Assembly: GCF_010727475.1 (NCBI RefSeq)
Contig: NZ_AP022567.1
Span: forward strand, 3,162,001 to 3,226,000
Length of the DNA: 64,000 nucleotides
From: Mycolicibacterium mageritense
GTDB lineage: Bacteria > Actinomycetota > Actinomycetes > Mycobacteriales > Mycobacteriaceae
Direction of reading: 5' to 3'
Shown here in pieces: positions 42,247-50,198 of the stretch. The translations under genes were made by a program, and so were the position numbers. How positions within the stretch are numbered: the stretch's first letter is position 1; each line of letters begins with the position of its first letter. A model generated the notes under the pieces. That model did no database searches. It was not told the DNA's origin and worked only from the letters and a program-made list of their open reading frames with translations.

Positions 42247-43290
42247 ATGTCCATCCCAACTGCGGACATTTCGAGCCGTCGCAACGGTAAGACACCGGAA
42301 CCTGAACTGCCGCAACAGGTTCGCAGCGACGAGGAGCGCCACGGGCCGAGATCGGGATTGCCGCCCGAGTGGTCACATTCGGCGCCGTGGCGACAAACCG
42401 TGCAGCGCAGGCGTATCACGCTGATGAACGAGGTGGCGCGGCTGCAGCGCTGCGGGGCGCCCAGCGCGGCGTGCTCGTATCTGGTCGACGACCTCCTCGA
42501 AGATGCGAACCGGGCCTCGCTCGCGAAGGTCACCCTGCGGAAATGGTGGTGGGGCACCGAGATCGAACGAGCGTGGGCCCGGCTGCGTGAAGTCGAGGAG
42601 CGGATAGTCGAACTGGCACGCGACGAGGATCTGCCCGTGTACGCCGCGCATGCCGCGCATCTCGGCCAGACCTATCTCGGCAAAACCGACTCGCGAGTCA
42701 CCCGTCTCCGTGTGCTGCGTCGACACGCGGCCCAGCCTGACACGACCCCGCAGGCCGATGAGTTGCGACGCTCGATCATCGCAGTGCTGTGGGCAGCGCA
42801 CGACATTGCCGATTGCGTGGACCGCGAAGCGCGCTACCTGCGGAACCGGCTGCTGATCGCCTCGGGATTCTGCGTGCTCTTCGCGATTGTCATGGTGTGC
42901 ATGCAGTCTCGGCTGGAATCGGTGAAGTTCATCGAGCACGCGAACGGATGGAAGGAGTCGAGCTGGTCCTACCTGGGCATCGTGATGCTGTTCGGGGCAG
43001 TGGGGTCGCTGTTCACCACCATTCCGGCGGTTTCGCGGATTCCGTCGAACTTCGGGCCGTTCAACCTTCCGCTCCAACAGGGACTGCTCAAGATCGCGTT
43101 CGGGCCGTTGGCGGCCGTGACAGGTCTGGGCGCACTCATGTTCGTTCCGGCGAAACTGCCCGACTCGCTGTCGGCAATCCTGTTGCTTGCGGTCATATTC
43201 GGCGCCGGACAGCACGCGGTCACGCGTTACGTCGACCAACGGGCCGAAGAGATCCTGACCGCGGCGGCGCCGAGCACGTCTCGAAAGTGA
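42247..43290 (+). CDS. Membrane protein of unknown function
   Basis: 347 residues. A soluble, helical N-terminal two-thirds (about 1-215, rich in charged residues, WWWGTEIERAW near 95) is followed by four membrane segments (about 217-240, 258-276, 290-310 and 318-335). No known motif is recognised. ATG 42247 is chosen because GGAGGAG ends 6 bp before it; in-frame ATGs at 42232 and 42241 are possible. It follows the DeoR gene by 89 bp and is convergent with gatD (7 bp between stops). It could be unrelated to the sugar-acid locus. Confidence 0.72.
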   Translation: MSIPTADISSRRNGKTPEPELPQQVRSDEERHGPRSGLPPEWSHSAPWRQTVQRRRITLMNEVARLQRCGAPSAACSYLVDDLLEDANRASLAKVTLRKWWWGTEIERAWARLREVEERIVELARDEDLPVYAAHAAHLGQTYLGKTDSRVTRLRVLRRHAAQPDTTPQADELRRSIIAVLWAAHDIADCVDREARYLRNRLLIASGFCVLFAIVMVCMQSRLESVKFIEHANGWKESSWSYLGIVMLFGAVGSLFTTIPAVSRIPSNFGPFNLPLQQGLLKIAFGPLAAVTGLGALMFVPAKLPDSLSAILLLAVIFGAGQHAVTRYVDQRAEEILTAAAPSTSRK

Positions 43291-43297
43291 CGCGGGC

Positions 43298-44002
43298 TCA
43301 GACCCGCCGCGGTGCCGCCAACCGTTCGCGGCGCAGCAATTCCACCTCGGGCAGCTCGAGCGGCGGCAGGTCACCGACCACTCGCGACAACAGGTGATCG
43401 GCCAGCTCCGGGTTGCGGGCCAGGCACGGGCCGTGCAGATACGTCGCGACGACGCTGCCCTGCACTGCGCCGTCGTAACCGTCGCCCAAACGGTTGCCCG
43501 CACCCTTGGTGACCGCCGCGAGCGGTCGGGCGTCAGAGCCGAGAGTCGTTCCACCACGGTGGTTTTCGAAACCCGTGAGCGGCTGGGTCAGCCCATCGAG
43601 CAGCGGCTTGGACGCGACCTCTCCGATGGTCCTGGCCTCCTGCGGTGACGTCGTGACGTCGAGCATCCCGACGCCCTCGACGCGCTCACCCGCCGATGTC
43701 TCGTACCAGTGCCCGAGCACCTGGATGGCCGCGCAGATCGCGAGTACGGGCGCGCCGCGCTCGGCGGCCCGCTGCAAGCCCGGGTAGCGGATCAGGTGCT
43801 TGGTGGCCAGGCGCTGCGCGTAATCCTCGGCGCCGCCGAGGGTGTAGATGTCCAGCGAGTCCGGGACCGGCTCGGCCAGCGTGATCTCGACGATCTCGGC
43901 GTCGATGCCGCGCAGCCGCAACCGTTGCCGCAGTACCACGGCGTTCCCGCCGTCACCGTAGGTGCCCATCACGTCGGGCAGCACCAGCCCTATCCGGATC
44001 AT
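43298..44002 (-). CDS. gatD: Lipid II isoglutaminyl synthase, glutaminase subunit (GatD; CobB/CobQ-like)
   Basis: 234 residues. Class I glutamine amidotransferase of the CobQ-like type: catalytic Cys90 in 'VLAICAAIQVLG' and His190 in 'ATYLHGPCLA' correspond to GatD of S. aureus (Cys94, His189). It releases ammonia from glutamine and feeds MurT to amidate D-Glu of lipid II. It overlaps murT by 4 bp (43999-44002), the conserved Rv3713/Rv3712 arrangement. The unusual 'CAAIQ' (CAGYQ in many homologues) is noted. Confidence 0.9.
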   Translation of the reverse strand: MIRIGLVLPDVMGTYGDGGNAVVLRQRLRLRGIDAEIVEITLAEPVPDSLDIYTLGGAEDYAQRLATKHLIRYPGLQRAAERGAPVLAICAAIQVLGHWYETSAGERVEGVGMLDVTTSPQEARTIGEVASKPLLDGLTQPLTGFENHRGGTTLGSDARPLAAVTKGAGNRLGDGYDGAVQGSVVATYLHGPCLARNPELADHLLSRVVGDLPPLELPEVELLRRERLAAPRRV

Positions 44003-45219
44003 GCGAGCCGCCGATTCAGTTGCAGGAACGCGGTGTAGTTGGCGATCACCTCGACGTGCCCGGGCGGGCACGAGTCGATCGCGGCGACAGTGTCGTGCAC
44101 GAGGTTGTGTTCGACGCCCGCGTAGCCGAGCCGCACCGCGAGGTCCGTCCCGCGTTCACCGGCCGCGACCACGACAGTGTCGTCGAAATGCTCGAAGCGA
44201 ACATCCCACAGCCACGACAGATCCTCGCCGTCGGGCACCTGTCCGTTGACCGAGATCACGACGCCCGCGCCGTGCTTGTCGACCATCGACAGGGCTTCCT
44301 GCCAGCCGGCCGGGTTTTTCGCCAGCAGGATCCGGGCGGTGTGCGAGCCGATCTGGACGGTGCGATACCGGCCGGCAACCTCGTCGACTTGCGATACGGC
44401 AGCGACCGCGGCGGCCGGGTCGGCACCGAGCGCGACGGCGGCCGCGACGGCCTGCGTGGCGTTGCCGCGGTTCACCGCGCCGGGCAGCGCGAGCGTCATG
44501 GGCAGGACCAGACCGTCGGGGCCGTAGATGCTGGTCTCGTCGAACCACCACTGCGGATCGGGGCGTTTGAAGTCGGTTCCGGTGGAGTACCAGCCGGCGC
44601 CGTCACGCACGATGATCTCGCCACTGCGCGGGCAGCTCACCGAGTCGTTCGCCCAGCCGCCACCGGCCGCGACCCACACGACGTTGGGACTGTCGTACGC
44701 CGCCGAGGTCATCAGCACGTCGTCGCAGTTGGCCACGATCACCGCGCCGGGATGCCGGGCCAGCCCGCCCCGCAGCGTGCGTTCGATGTGGTTGATCTCA
44801 CCGACCCGGTCCAGCTGATCGCGCGACAGGTTGAGCAGCACGATGACCGAGGGATCCACGGCGTCGGACACGTGCGGCACATGCATCTCGTCGACCTCGA
44901 GGGCGGCGAGCCGGGCGTCCCGCGCCGCGGCCAGGGCCGCGACTAGGCCGGCGTCCATGTTGGCGCCCTCGGAATTGCTGGCCACGGGGCCGAGCGTGGC
45001 CAGTGCGGCAGCCGTCATCCTCGTGGTCGTGGACTTGCCGTTGGTGCCGGTCACGACGACGGTGCGGCGGTCGCGGCCCAATTGACGCAGGATCGAGCGG
45101 TCCAGCGTCATCGCGACCAGGCCGCCGATCATGGCGCCCGCGCCACGGCCGGTGACCCGCGACGCCCAGCGTGCGGAAGCTCCGGCCGCGAGTGCGGCAC
45201 GTCCGCGGAGGGTCAGCAT
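43999..45219 (-). CDS. murT: Lipid II isoglutaminyl synthase, Mur ligase-like subunit (MurT)
   Basis: 406 residues. ATP-binding GTNGKST at 58-64, 'ALEVDEMHVPHVS' and the MurT C-terminal DUF1727 domain ('LAKNPAGWQEAL', 'WLWDVRFE'). With GatD it converts the alpha-carboxyl of D-Glu in lipid II to isoglutamine, important for cross-linking and for resistance to lysozyme in bacteria that have it. The region that holds a Cys4 zinc ribbon in S. aureus MurT contains only one Cys here (SVSCPRSGE). ATG 45219 is chosen as the natural N-terminus 'MLTLRGRAALAAGA'; the upstream extension overlaps the divergent exonuclease promoter. Confidence 0.9.
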   Translation of the reverse strand: MLTLRGRAALAAGASARWASRVTGRGAGAMIGGLVAMTLDRSILRQLGRDRRTVVVTGTNGKSTTTRMTAAALATLGPVASNSEGANMDAGLVAALAAARDARLAALEVDEMHVPHVSDAVDPSVIVLLNLSRDQLDRVGEINHIERTLRGGLARHPGAVIVANCDDVLMTSAAYDSPNVVWVAAGGGWANDSVSCPRSGEIIVRDGAGWYSTGTDFKRPDPQWWFDETSIYGPDGLVLPMTLALPGAVNRGNATQAVAAAVALGADPAAAVAAVSQVDEVAGRYRTVQIGSHTARILLAKNPAGWQEALSMVDKHGAGVVISVNGQVPDGEDLSWLWDVRFEHFDDTVVVAAGERGTDLAVRLGYAGVEHNLVHDTVAAIDSCPPGHVEVIANYTAFLQLNRRLA

Positions 45220-45293
45220 TCCCGGGATTTTATGTGCACGACACGCTGCCCTGCCGCCCGAGGCTTGTCGGACCACCGTGCCATCCTGACGAT

Positions 45294-46307
45294 ATGAGCG
45301 ACGCTACGGCTGTGACGGCAACCCCCTTGTGGGGCAGGCCGGCGGCCGAGCCGGGCTCCGGATGGGCCGTAGTCGACGTCGAGACGTCGGGATTCCGGCC
45401 GGGGCAGGCCCGCGTCGTGAGCATCGCAGCCCTGGCGGTGGGGGACGACGGCAATGTCGAGCGCAGCGTCTATTCGCTGCTCAACCCCGGCGTTGATCCG
45501 GGCCCCACGCACGTGCACGGGCTCACCGCGGAGATGTTGGAGGGCCAGCCGACGTTCGGTGACATCGTCGGTCAACTGGTCGAGGTGCTGCGGGGCCGCA
45601 CCATGGTCGCCCACAATGTGGGCTTCGACTACGGGTTCCTGGCCGCCGAGGCCGAGCTCGTCGGTGCAGAGCTGCCGGTCGACAGTGTCATGTGCACGGT
45701 CGAGCTGGCTCGTCGGCTGGACTTGGGCACCGAGAATCTGCGCCTGGAGACGCTGGCCGCGCACTGGGGGATCAGCCAGATGCGGCCGCACGACGCGCTC
45801 GACGACGCGCAGGTGCTCGCCCAGATCCTCAAACCCACGCTCGCGCGTGCCCGCGAGCGCAAGGTGTGGCTGCCGCTGCGCGAGGTCAGCCGCAAGCGCT
45901 GGCCCAACGGTCAGGTCACCCACGAGGAATTCCGGCCGCTCAAGGTGCTTGCCGCGCGGTTGCCGTGCCCCTATCTCAACCCGGGAACGTACGTGCCGGG
46001 CCGGCCGCTCGTGCAGGGCATGCAGGTCGCGCTGTCGGCCGAGGTGGCCCGCACGCACGAGGAACTGATCGAGCGCATCCTGCACGCGGGGCTGGCCTAC
46101 ACCGAGGCCGTCGACCAGCAGACCTCCGTCGTGCTGTGCAACGAGCCCGCGCCGGAGTCCGGAAAGGGTTACCACGCAAAGGAACTGGGCGTTCCTCTGG
46201 TGACTGACAGCGATTTCATGGAGCTGCTGGACGACGTGATCGGCGGTTCTGCGGTCGAAGAGTTCACCGACACCACACCGGTCGGCGACCAGTTCACGTT
46301 GTTCTGA
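45294..46307 (+). CDS. DnaQ-like DEDDh 3'-5' exonuclease with C-terminal BRCT-like domain (Rv3711c type)
   Basis: 337 residues. Exonuclease motifs: D28 and E30 (VVDVETSGF), D112 (HNVGFDYGF), H166 and D171 (HDALDDA). The C-terminal part (about 240-320, with 'GMQVALSAEVARTHEELIERILHAG' and 'AKELGVPLVTDSDFMELL') looks like a BRCT domain. The last five residues, QFTLF, fit the beta-clamp-binding pentapeptide. Annotated dnaQ in M. tuberculosis, but the replicative proofreader in mycobacteria is the PHP domain of DnaE1, so a repair role is more likely. Divergent from murT. Confidence 0.88.
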   Translation: MSDATAVTATPLWGRPAAEPGSGWAVVDVETSGFRPGQARVVSIAALAVGDDGNVERSVYSLLNPGVDPGPTHVHGLTAEMLEGQPTFGDIVGQLVEVLRGRTMVAHNVGFDYGFLAAEAELVGAELPVDSVMCTVELARRLDLGTENLRLETLAAHWGISQMRPHDALDDAQVLAQILKPTLARARERKVWLPLREVSRKRWPNGQVTHEEFRPLKVLAARLPCPYLNPGTYVPGRPLVQGMQVALSAEVARTHEELIERILHAGLAYTEAVDQQTSVVLCNEPAPESGKGYHAKELGVPLVTDSDFMELLDDVIGGSAVEEFTDTTPVGDQFTLF

Positions 46308-46325
46308 TCGCCCCGACCGGAAGGC

Positions 46326-46712
46326 TCAGCCGAGCGCCTTGGCCTTCAACGTCTCGTACTCGTCGGCGGTGATGGTGCCGGCATCGAGCAGCGCCTTCGC
46401 GTCGGCGATCTCCTGCGCCGGGGTGCGGCCCGCCGCCTCGCGGATGTAGGCGTCGGTCTCCTGTTTGGCGGCTGCGGCCGCCGCCGCCGCGCGCTGGGCC
46501 ATCCCCTGGCCACGTGCGATGAGATACACCACCGCGGTGAGCCACGGGAAGACGATCAGGAAGATCACCCAGACCGCCTTGATCCAGCCCGAGGTCTCGT
46601 GATCGCGCCAGAACAGGTCGCCGAGGATCTGGAACAGCACGAGCAGATACGCGATCCAGGCGAAGATGATCAGAAAGTGCCAGAGAAAATCCCACGTCGA
46701 ACCCCAGTCCAT
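46326..46712 (-). CDS. Small membrane protein with PLDc_N-like helices and SHOCT domain
   Basis: 128 residues. Two membrane helices (about 10-32 and 43-64, 'AVWVIFLIVFPWLTAVVYLIARG' hallmark of PLDc_N) are followed by an Ala-rich linker and a C-terminal SHOCT module (EIADAKALLDAGTITADEYETLKAKAL, in parts). SHOCT modules are oligomerisation elements; function is unknown. ATG 46712 follows GGAGCACC. The end is convergent with the exonuclease gene (18 bp apart). Confidence 0.82.
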   Translation of the reverse strand: MDWGSTWDFLWHFLIIFAWIAYLLVLFQILGDLFWRDHETSGWIKAVWVIFLIVFPWLTAVVYLIARGQGMAQRAAAAAAAAKQETDAYIREAAGRTPAQEIADAKALLDAGTITADEYETLKAKALG

Positions 46713-46820
46713 GGGTGCTCCTTGACTTGGTTGGTTGCGTAGTTGATCTACGCATTCGTCAGTTAAACACGCGCGGAGGCGGTTGACCGCCCGACGTGAT
46801 GCAGTCGTGACCCTTGTAGC

Positions 46821-46836
46821 CACTACGGTCGTAGTG
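46821..46836. promoter_or_regulatory. Operator-like palindrome CACTACG-GT-CGTAGTG
   Basis: Perfect 16-bp inverted repeat 14 bp before the membrane-protein ATG. Shares the ACTAC-N4-GTAGT core with a second palindrome at 46859, which argues for one regulator, most likely the TetR encoded in the same operon. Confidence 0.65.
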
Positions 46837-46849
46837 ATAGCTTCACATC

Positions 46850-47302
46850 ATGACAACCACTACACATGTAGTACACCGCTCGTGGTGGGCGATCTACCGC
46901 ACACACGGCTATTTCTTCCGCGAGGCTGCCATGCTCACGATCGGCCTGGGCGTTGCCCTGCACATATACCGCGTGATCTTCGGTGACCAGCTGGCGCTGA
47001 AGTATGCGATCACGCCGTTGACCGACCGGATCTTGCTCATCCCCATGACGTATGCGGCCGTCACGGGCATCGCGCTGCTGGCCCGGCGGCGGGTGATCTT
47101 CGCGAATCGGCGCCACCGCGCACTGTTCACGGGCTCGGTGGTCTACATCGCGGGCAGCGTGCCGCTGCACGTCTACTGCAGCTACATCATCGTGGACACC
47201 ACCCTGGTCACGTGGTTCCCGATGTGGTTCAGCTACCTGCTGCTGATCGTGGTGTACCCGGTGTTCCTCACCATGTTCTGGCGGCTGCACTATAGGAACT
47301 GA
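46850..47302 (+). CDS. Small integral membrane protein of unknown function
   Basis: 150 residues with four predicted membrane helices (about 25-45, 60-78, 90-112, 122-142), few charged loops and a basic patch 'RRRVIFANRRHR'. No recognised family. Its stop overlaps the start of a TetR gene by 1 bp (TGATG), so it is the probable target and partner of that regulator. A palindrome lies inside its first codons. ATG 46850 has no strong Shine-Dalgarno; the transcript may be short-leadered. Confidence 0.75.
   Translation: MTTTTHVVHRSWWAIYRTHGYFFREAAMLTIGLGVALHIYRVIFGDQLALKYAITPLTDRILLIPMTYAAVTGIALLARRRVIFANRRHRALFTGSVVYIAGSVPLHVYCSYIIVDTTLVTWFPMWFSYLLLIVVYPVFLTMFWRLHYRN
46859..46872. promoter_or_regulatory. 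Operator-like palindrome ACTACA-CA-TGTAGT inside the start of the membrane-protein gene
   Basis: Perfect 14-bp inverted repeat at codons 4-8, 37 bp centre to centre from the copy at 46821. Binding here would block transcription elongation or cooperate with the upstream site. Confidence 0.55.
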
Positions 47303-47865
47303 TGCCCGCCAACCCGCAACGTCGTGAGCAGATCCTCGACGCCGCCATCGACATCCTCTGTGACGACGGTGTCGCGGGCCTGACGCACCGGCAGGTGGAT
47401 GCCCGCGCCGCCGTGCCGGCCGGAACCACCTCCAACTATTTCCGCACCAGGACCGCGCTGCTGGAGGCGACCGCGGCCCGCACGGTGGAACTGCACTGGC
47501 AGCGGGTCGAGGCGATGCAGGCCGCACTCGGCCCACTCTCGCGGGAGAGCCTGCGCGCCTTGATGATTCGGATGCTCGAGCCCGACGATCAGCTGCGCCG
47601 CTGGACCCTGGCGCGGTTCGAACTCTTCATGGAGAGCACGCGCCGCGAGGAGCTGCGGCCGTTGATGGCCGAGCTCCAGGCGGCCGCGGTGAAATCGGCG
47701 ACGCTGATCTTCGAAGCGGCCGGGTTCACGCCGCCGCCCGAACGGATGGACGAGCTCAGCCGGTTGCTCAACGGGCTGGTGTTCAGCAATCTCACCATCG
47801 CCCCCGGTGCGGGGTATGACCCCGCCGGGGTGGTGGACCGGTTGCTGAGCGTTTACCCGGACTGA
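47302..47865 (+). CDS. TetR-family transcriptional regulator
   Basis: 187 residues. 'QRREQILDAAIDILCDDGVAGLTHRQVDARAAVPAGTTSNYFRTRTALLEA' (in parts, residues 5-56) is a TetR DNA-binding domain; the C-terminal domain is of the type seen in small-molecule-responsive repressors ('RRWTLARFELFMESTRR'). Co-translated with the membrane protein before it. The 3' end overlaps the convergent leuA by 13 bp. It probably autoregulates through the two palindromes upstream. Confidence 0.86.
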   Translation: MPANPQRREQILDAAIDILCDDGVAGLTHRQVDARAAVPAGTTSNYFRTRTALLEATAARTVELHWQRVEAMQAALGPLSRESLRALMIRMLEPDDQLRRWTLARFELFMESTRREELRPLMAELQAAAVKSATLIFEAAGFTPPPERMDELSRLLNGLVFSNLTIAPGAGYDPAGVVDRLLSVYPD

Positions 47866-49664
47866 GCGGCGCGGTTCACCGCCGACACCACGGCTCGCAG
47901 CGAGGCCGTCGTGATCGACGTCGCGATGCCGACGCCCCACACGGTCTTGCCGTCGATCGAGGCTTCAACGTAGGCCGCGGCCTGGGCTTCTTCACCCGAC
48001 GACATCGCGTGCTCGGAGTAGTCCAGCACGTTGACGTGATACCCGACGGCACCGAGGGCGTCGACGAACGCCGCGAGCGGGCCGTTGCCCGCACCCACGA
48101 TCTCGCGCTCCTCGCCGTTGATCTTGACGATCGCGGTGATGGTGTCGGTGCCGCCGTCGATCTCGGCAGCGACCACCTTCTGCCGCATCCGCTCGAGCGG
48201 CGTGATCGGGGCCAGGTACTCCTCGGAGAACGCGTCCCACATCTCCTTGGGCGACACCTCGCCGCCCTCGCCGTCGGTGATCTTCTGGATCGCCTGGCTG
48301 AACTCGATCTGCAGCCGGCGCGGCAGCACCAGGCCGTGGTCGGCCTTCATGATGTAGGCGACGCCGCCCTTGCCGGACTGCGAGTTGACCCGGATGACGG
48401 CCTCGTAGGTGCGCCCGACATCGCGCGGGTCGATCGGCAGGTACGGCACCTGCCACAGGATGTCGTCGACGTCCTGATCGGCCTCGTCGGCGTCGACCTT
48501 CATCTGGTCCAGGCCCTTGTTGATCGCGTCCTGATGGCTGCCCGAGAACGCGGTGTACACCAGGTCGCCGCCGTACGGGTGGCGCTCGTGGACGCCCAGC
48601 TGGTTGCAGTACTCGACGGTGCGACGGATCTCGTCGATGTTGGAGAAGTCGATCTGCGGGTCGACACCGCGGCTGAACATGTTCATGCCCAGCGTCACCA
48701 GGCATACGTTGCCGGTGCGCTCACCGTTGCCGAAAAGGCAGCCCTCGATCCGGTCGGCGCCCGCCTGGTAGCCCAATTCTGCTGCGGCGACGGCGGTTCC
48801 GCGGTCGTTGTGGGGGTGCAGGCTCAGGATGATCGAGTCGCGCGGGCTCAGGTGGCGGTGCATCCACTCGATCGAATCGGCGTACACGTTGGGCGTGGCC
48901 ATCTCGACCGTTGCGGGCAGGTTGATGATCAGCGGCCATTCCGGCGTGGGCTTGATGACGTCGGCGACCGCGTTGCACACCTCGACGGCGTACTCCAGCT
49001 CGGTGCCCGTGTACGACTCGGGGGAGTACTGGAACCGCCACTGCGTGCCCGGGTACTTCTTGGCCTCTTCGATGCACAGGGCCGCGCCGTCGGTCGCGAT
49101 CTTCTTGACGGCGTCCCGGTCGGCGCGGAAAACCACGCGGCGCTGCAGGATCGACGTCGAGTTGTAGAAGTGCACGATGACGCGCGGCGCTCCGGCGCAG
49201 GCCTCGAACGTCTTGGTGATCAGCTCGGGCCGGCACTGCGTCAGCACCTGGATGGTCACGTCGTCGGGGATCGCGCCCTGTTCGATGATCTCGCGCACGA
49301 AGTCGTAGTCGGTCTGTGACGCCGACGGGAAGCCGACCTCGATCTCCTTGTAGCCCATGCGGACCAGCAGGTCGAACATGCGGCGCTTGCGTTCCGGGCT
49401 CATCGGGTCGATCAGGGCCTGGTTGCCGTCGCGCAGGTCGACCGCACACCACATGGGCGCGGTGTCGATGACCTTGTCGGGCCACGTGCGGTCGGGCAGC
49501 GTGACCTCTTCTACCTCGGCGGCGAACGTGCGGTACCGGCTCACCGGCATCGACGAACCGCGCTGGGTGTTCCAGGAGGGCTGGCCGGGGTTGGGCGCGC
49601 CGGCAGGAGTGGTGATGGTGCGGACGGACGTGAACGCGTCGGCAGAAGTCTCTTGGGTGGTCAT
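47853..49664 (-). CDS. leuA: 2-isopropylmalate synthase
   Basis: 603 residues. First committed enzyme of leucine synthesis: acetyl-CoA plus 2-oxoisovalerate. The HMG-like TIM barrel has 'DLRDGNQALIDPM' and 'LHPHNDRGTAVAAAEL', and the C-terminal LeuA regulatory domain (about 470-600) binds leucine for feedback inhibition. The tandem 19-residue repeats of M. tuberculosis LeuA are absent. ATG 49664 is used; an upstream in-frame ATG at 49706 lies within the structured leader. Confidence 0.95.
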   Translation of the reverse strand: MTTQETSADAFTSVRTITTPAGAPNPGQPSWNTQRGSSMPVSRYRTFAAEVEEVTLPDRTWPDKVIDTAPMWCAVDLRDGNQALIDPMSPERKRRMFDLLVRMGYKEIEVGFPSASQTDYDFVREIIEQGAIPDDVTIQVLTQCRPELITKTFEACAGAPRVIVHFYNSTSILQRRVVFRADRDAVKKIATDGAALCIEEAKKYPGTQWRFQYSPESYTGTELEYAVEVCNAVADVIKPTPEWPLIINLPATVEMATPNVYADSIEWMHRHLSPRDSIILSLHPHNDRGTAVAAAELGYQAGADRIEGCLFGNGERTGNVCLVTLGMNMFSRGVDPQIDFSNIDEIRRTVEYCNQLGVHERHPYGGDLVYTAFSGSHQDAINKGLDQMKVDADEADQDVDDILWQVPYLPIDPRDVGRTYEAVIRVNSQSGKGGVAYIMKADHGLVLPRRLQIEFSQAIQKITDGEGGEVSPKEMWDAFSEEYLAPITPLERMRQKVVAAEIDGGTDTITAIVKINGEEREIVGAGNGPLAAFVDALGAVGYHVNVLDYSEHAMSSGEEAQAAAYVEASIDGKTVWGVGIATSITTASLRAVVSAVNRAAQSG

Positions 49665-49715
49665 GATGATTTGCTCCGGGTCGATGGTGGATTCAGACCG
49701 GCGCATCGCGAAAAC

Positions 49716-49754
49716 CCGCGACGGGAGGCCAGTCTGGATCAGACCCCGTCGCGG
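49716..49754 (-). promoter_or_regulatory. Structured leuA leader RNA, candidate leucine-responsive element
   Basis: On the minus strand CCGCGACGGG (49745-49754) pairs with CCCGTCGCGG (49716-49725), enclosing a second hairpin GTCTG-ATC-CAGAC (49732-49744) and a 6-nt bulge. It ends about 50 nt before the leuA start. A conserved pseudoknotted 'LEU element' has been described upstream of actinobacterial leuA genes; this structure sits where it is expected, but I cannot confirm the pseudoknot. Confidence 0.6.
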
Positions 49755-49853
49755 CGTCCGAGAAGGAGCACCCGCTGCACGCCCGCAACTGTACTCCGCG
49801 TCGTGCCGTGGCCAAAACCCGCGGCCTGGCGGGGGTGGGTGTGAGCGGGCCCG

Positions 49854-50195
49854 TCAGGCCTCGAGCCGGGCCCGCACGGCGTCGAGCCGCTGTTGCAGTT
49901 CGGCCTCGTCGATAACGCCGCGCACCAGCAGCGAGTGGGCGAGCGCCATCAGCTGATTTTCCGGGTACGGCAGGTCGGCGTACAGCGACGCGGACAACGC
50001 GTCCTCCTCGTCACGGCGCTGCTTGAACGTGAGAGTGTCTGCGCCGCAAGCGGAATGGTCGAGCGCGTCACACAGCCCGTCGAGGCTGGTCTTCCACGGT
50101 GGCACCGGGTTCTCGACGCCGTACTTGGCGGCCATGCGGGGCCACACTTGGTTGCGTTCGACGATGGACTTCAGCGTCGCGATGTCGTCTGCCAT
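49854..50195 (-). CDS. Nitrile hydratase/thiocyanate hydrolase accessory (activator-like) protein
   Basis: 113 residues. The C-terminal half 'LPYPENQLMALAHSLLVRGVIDEAEL' resembles the N-terminal helical domain of nitrile hydratase beta subunits, as in the P14K/NhlE-type activators that deliver the metal-bearing alpha subunit. 'VENPVPPWKTSLDGLCDAL' is also found in such accessory proteins. It is the last gene of the beta-alpha-accessory cluster, 3 bp after the alpha gene, the order seen in cobalt-type systems. Confidence 0.72.
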   Translation of the reverse strand: MADDIATLKSIVERNQVWPRMAAKYGVENPVPPWKTSLDGLCDALDHSACGADTLTFKQRRDEEDALSASLYADLPYPENQLMALAHSLLVRGVIDEAELQQRLDAVRARLEA

Positions 50196-50198
50196 CGC

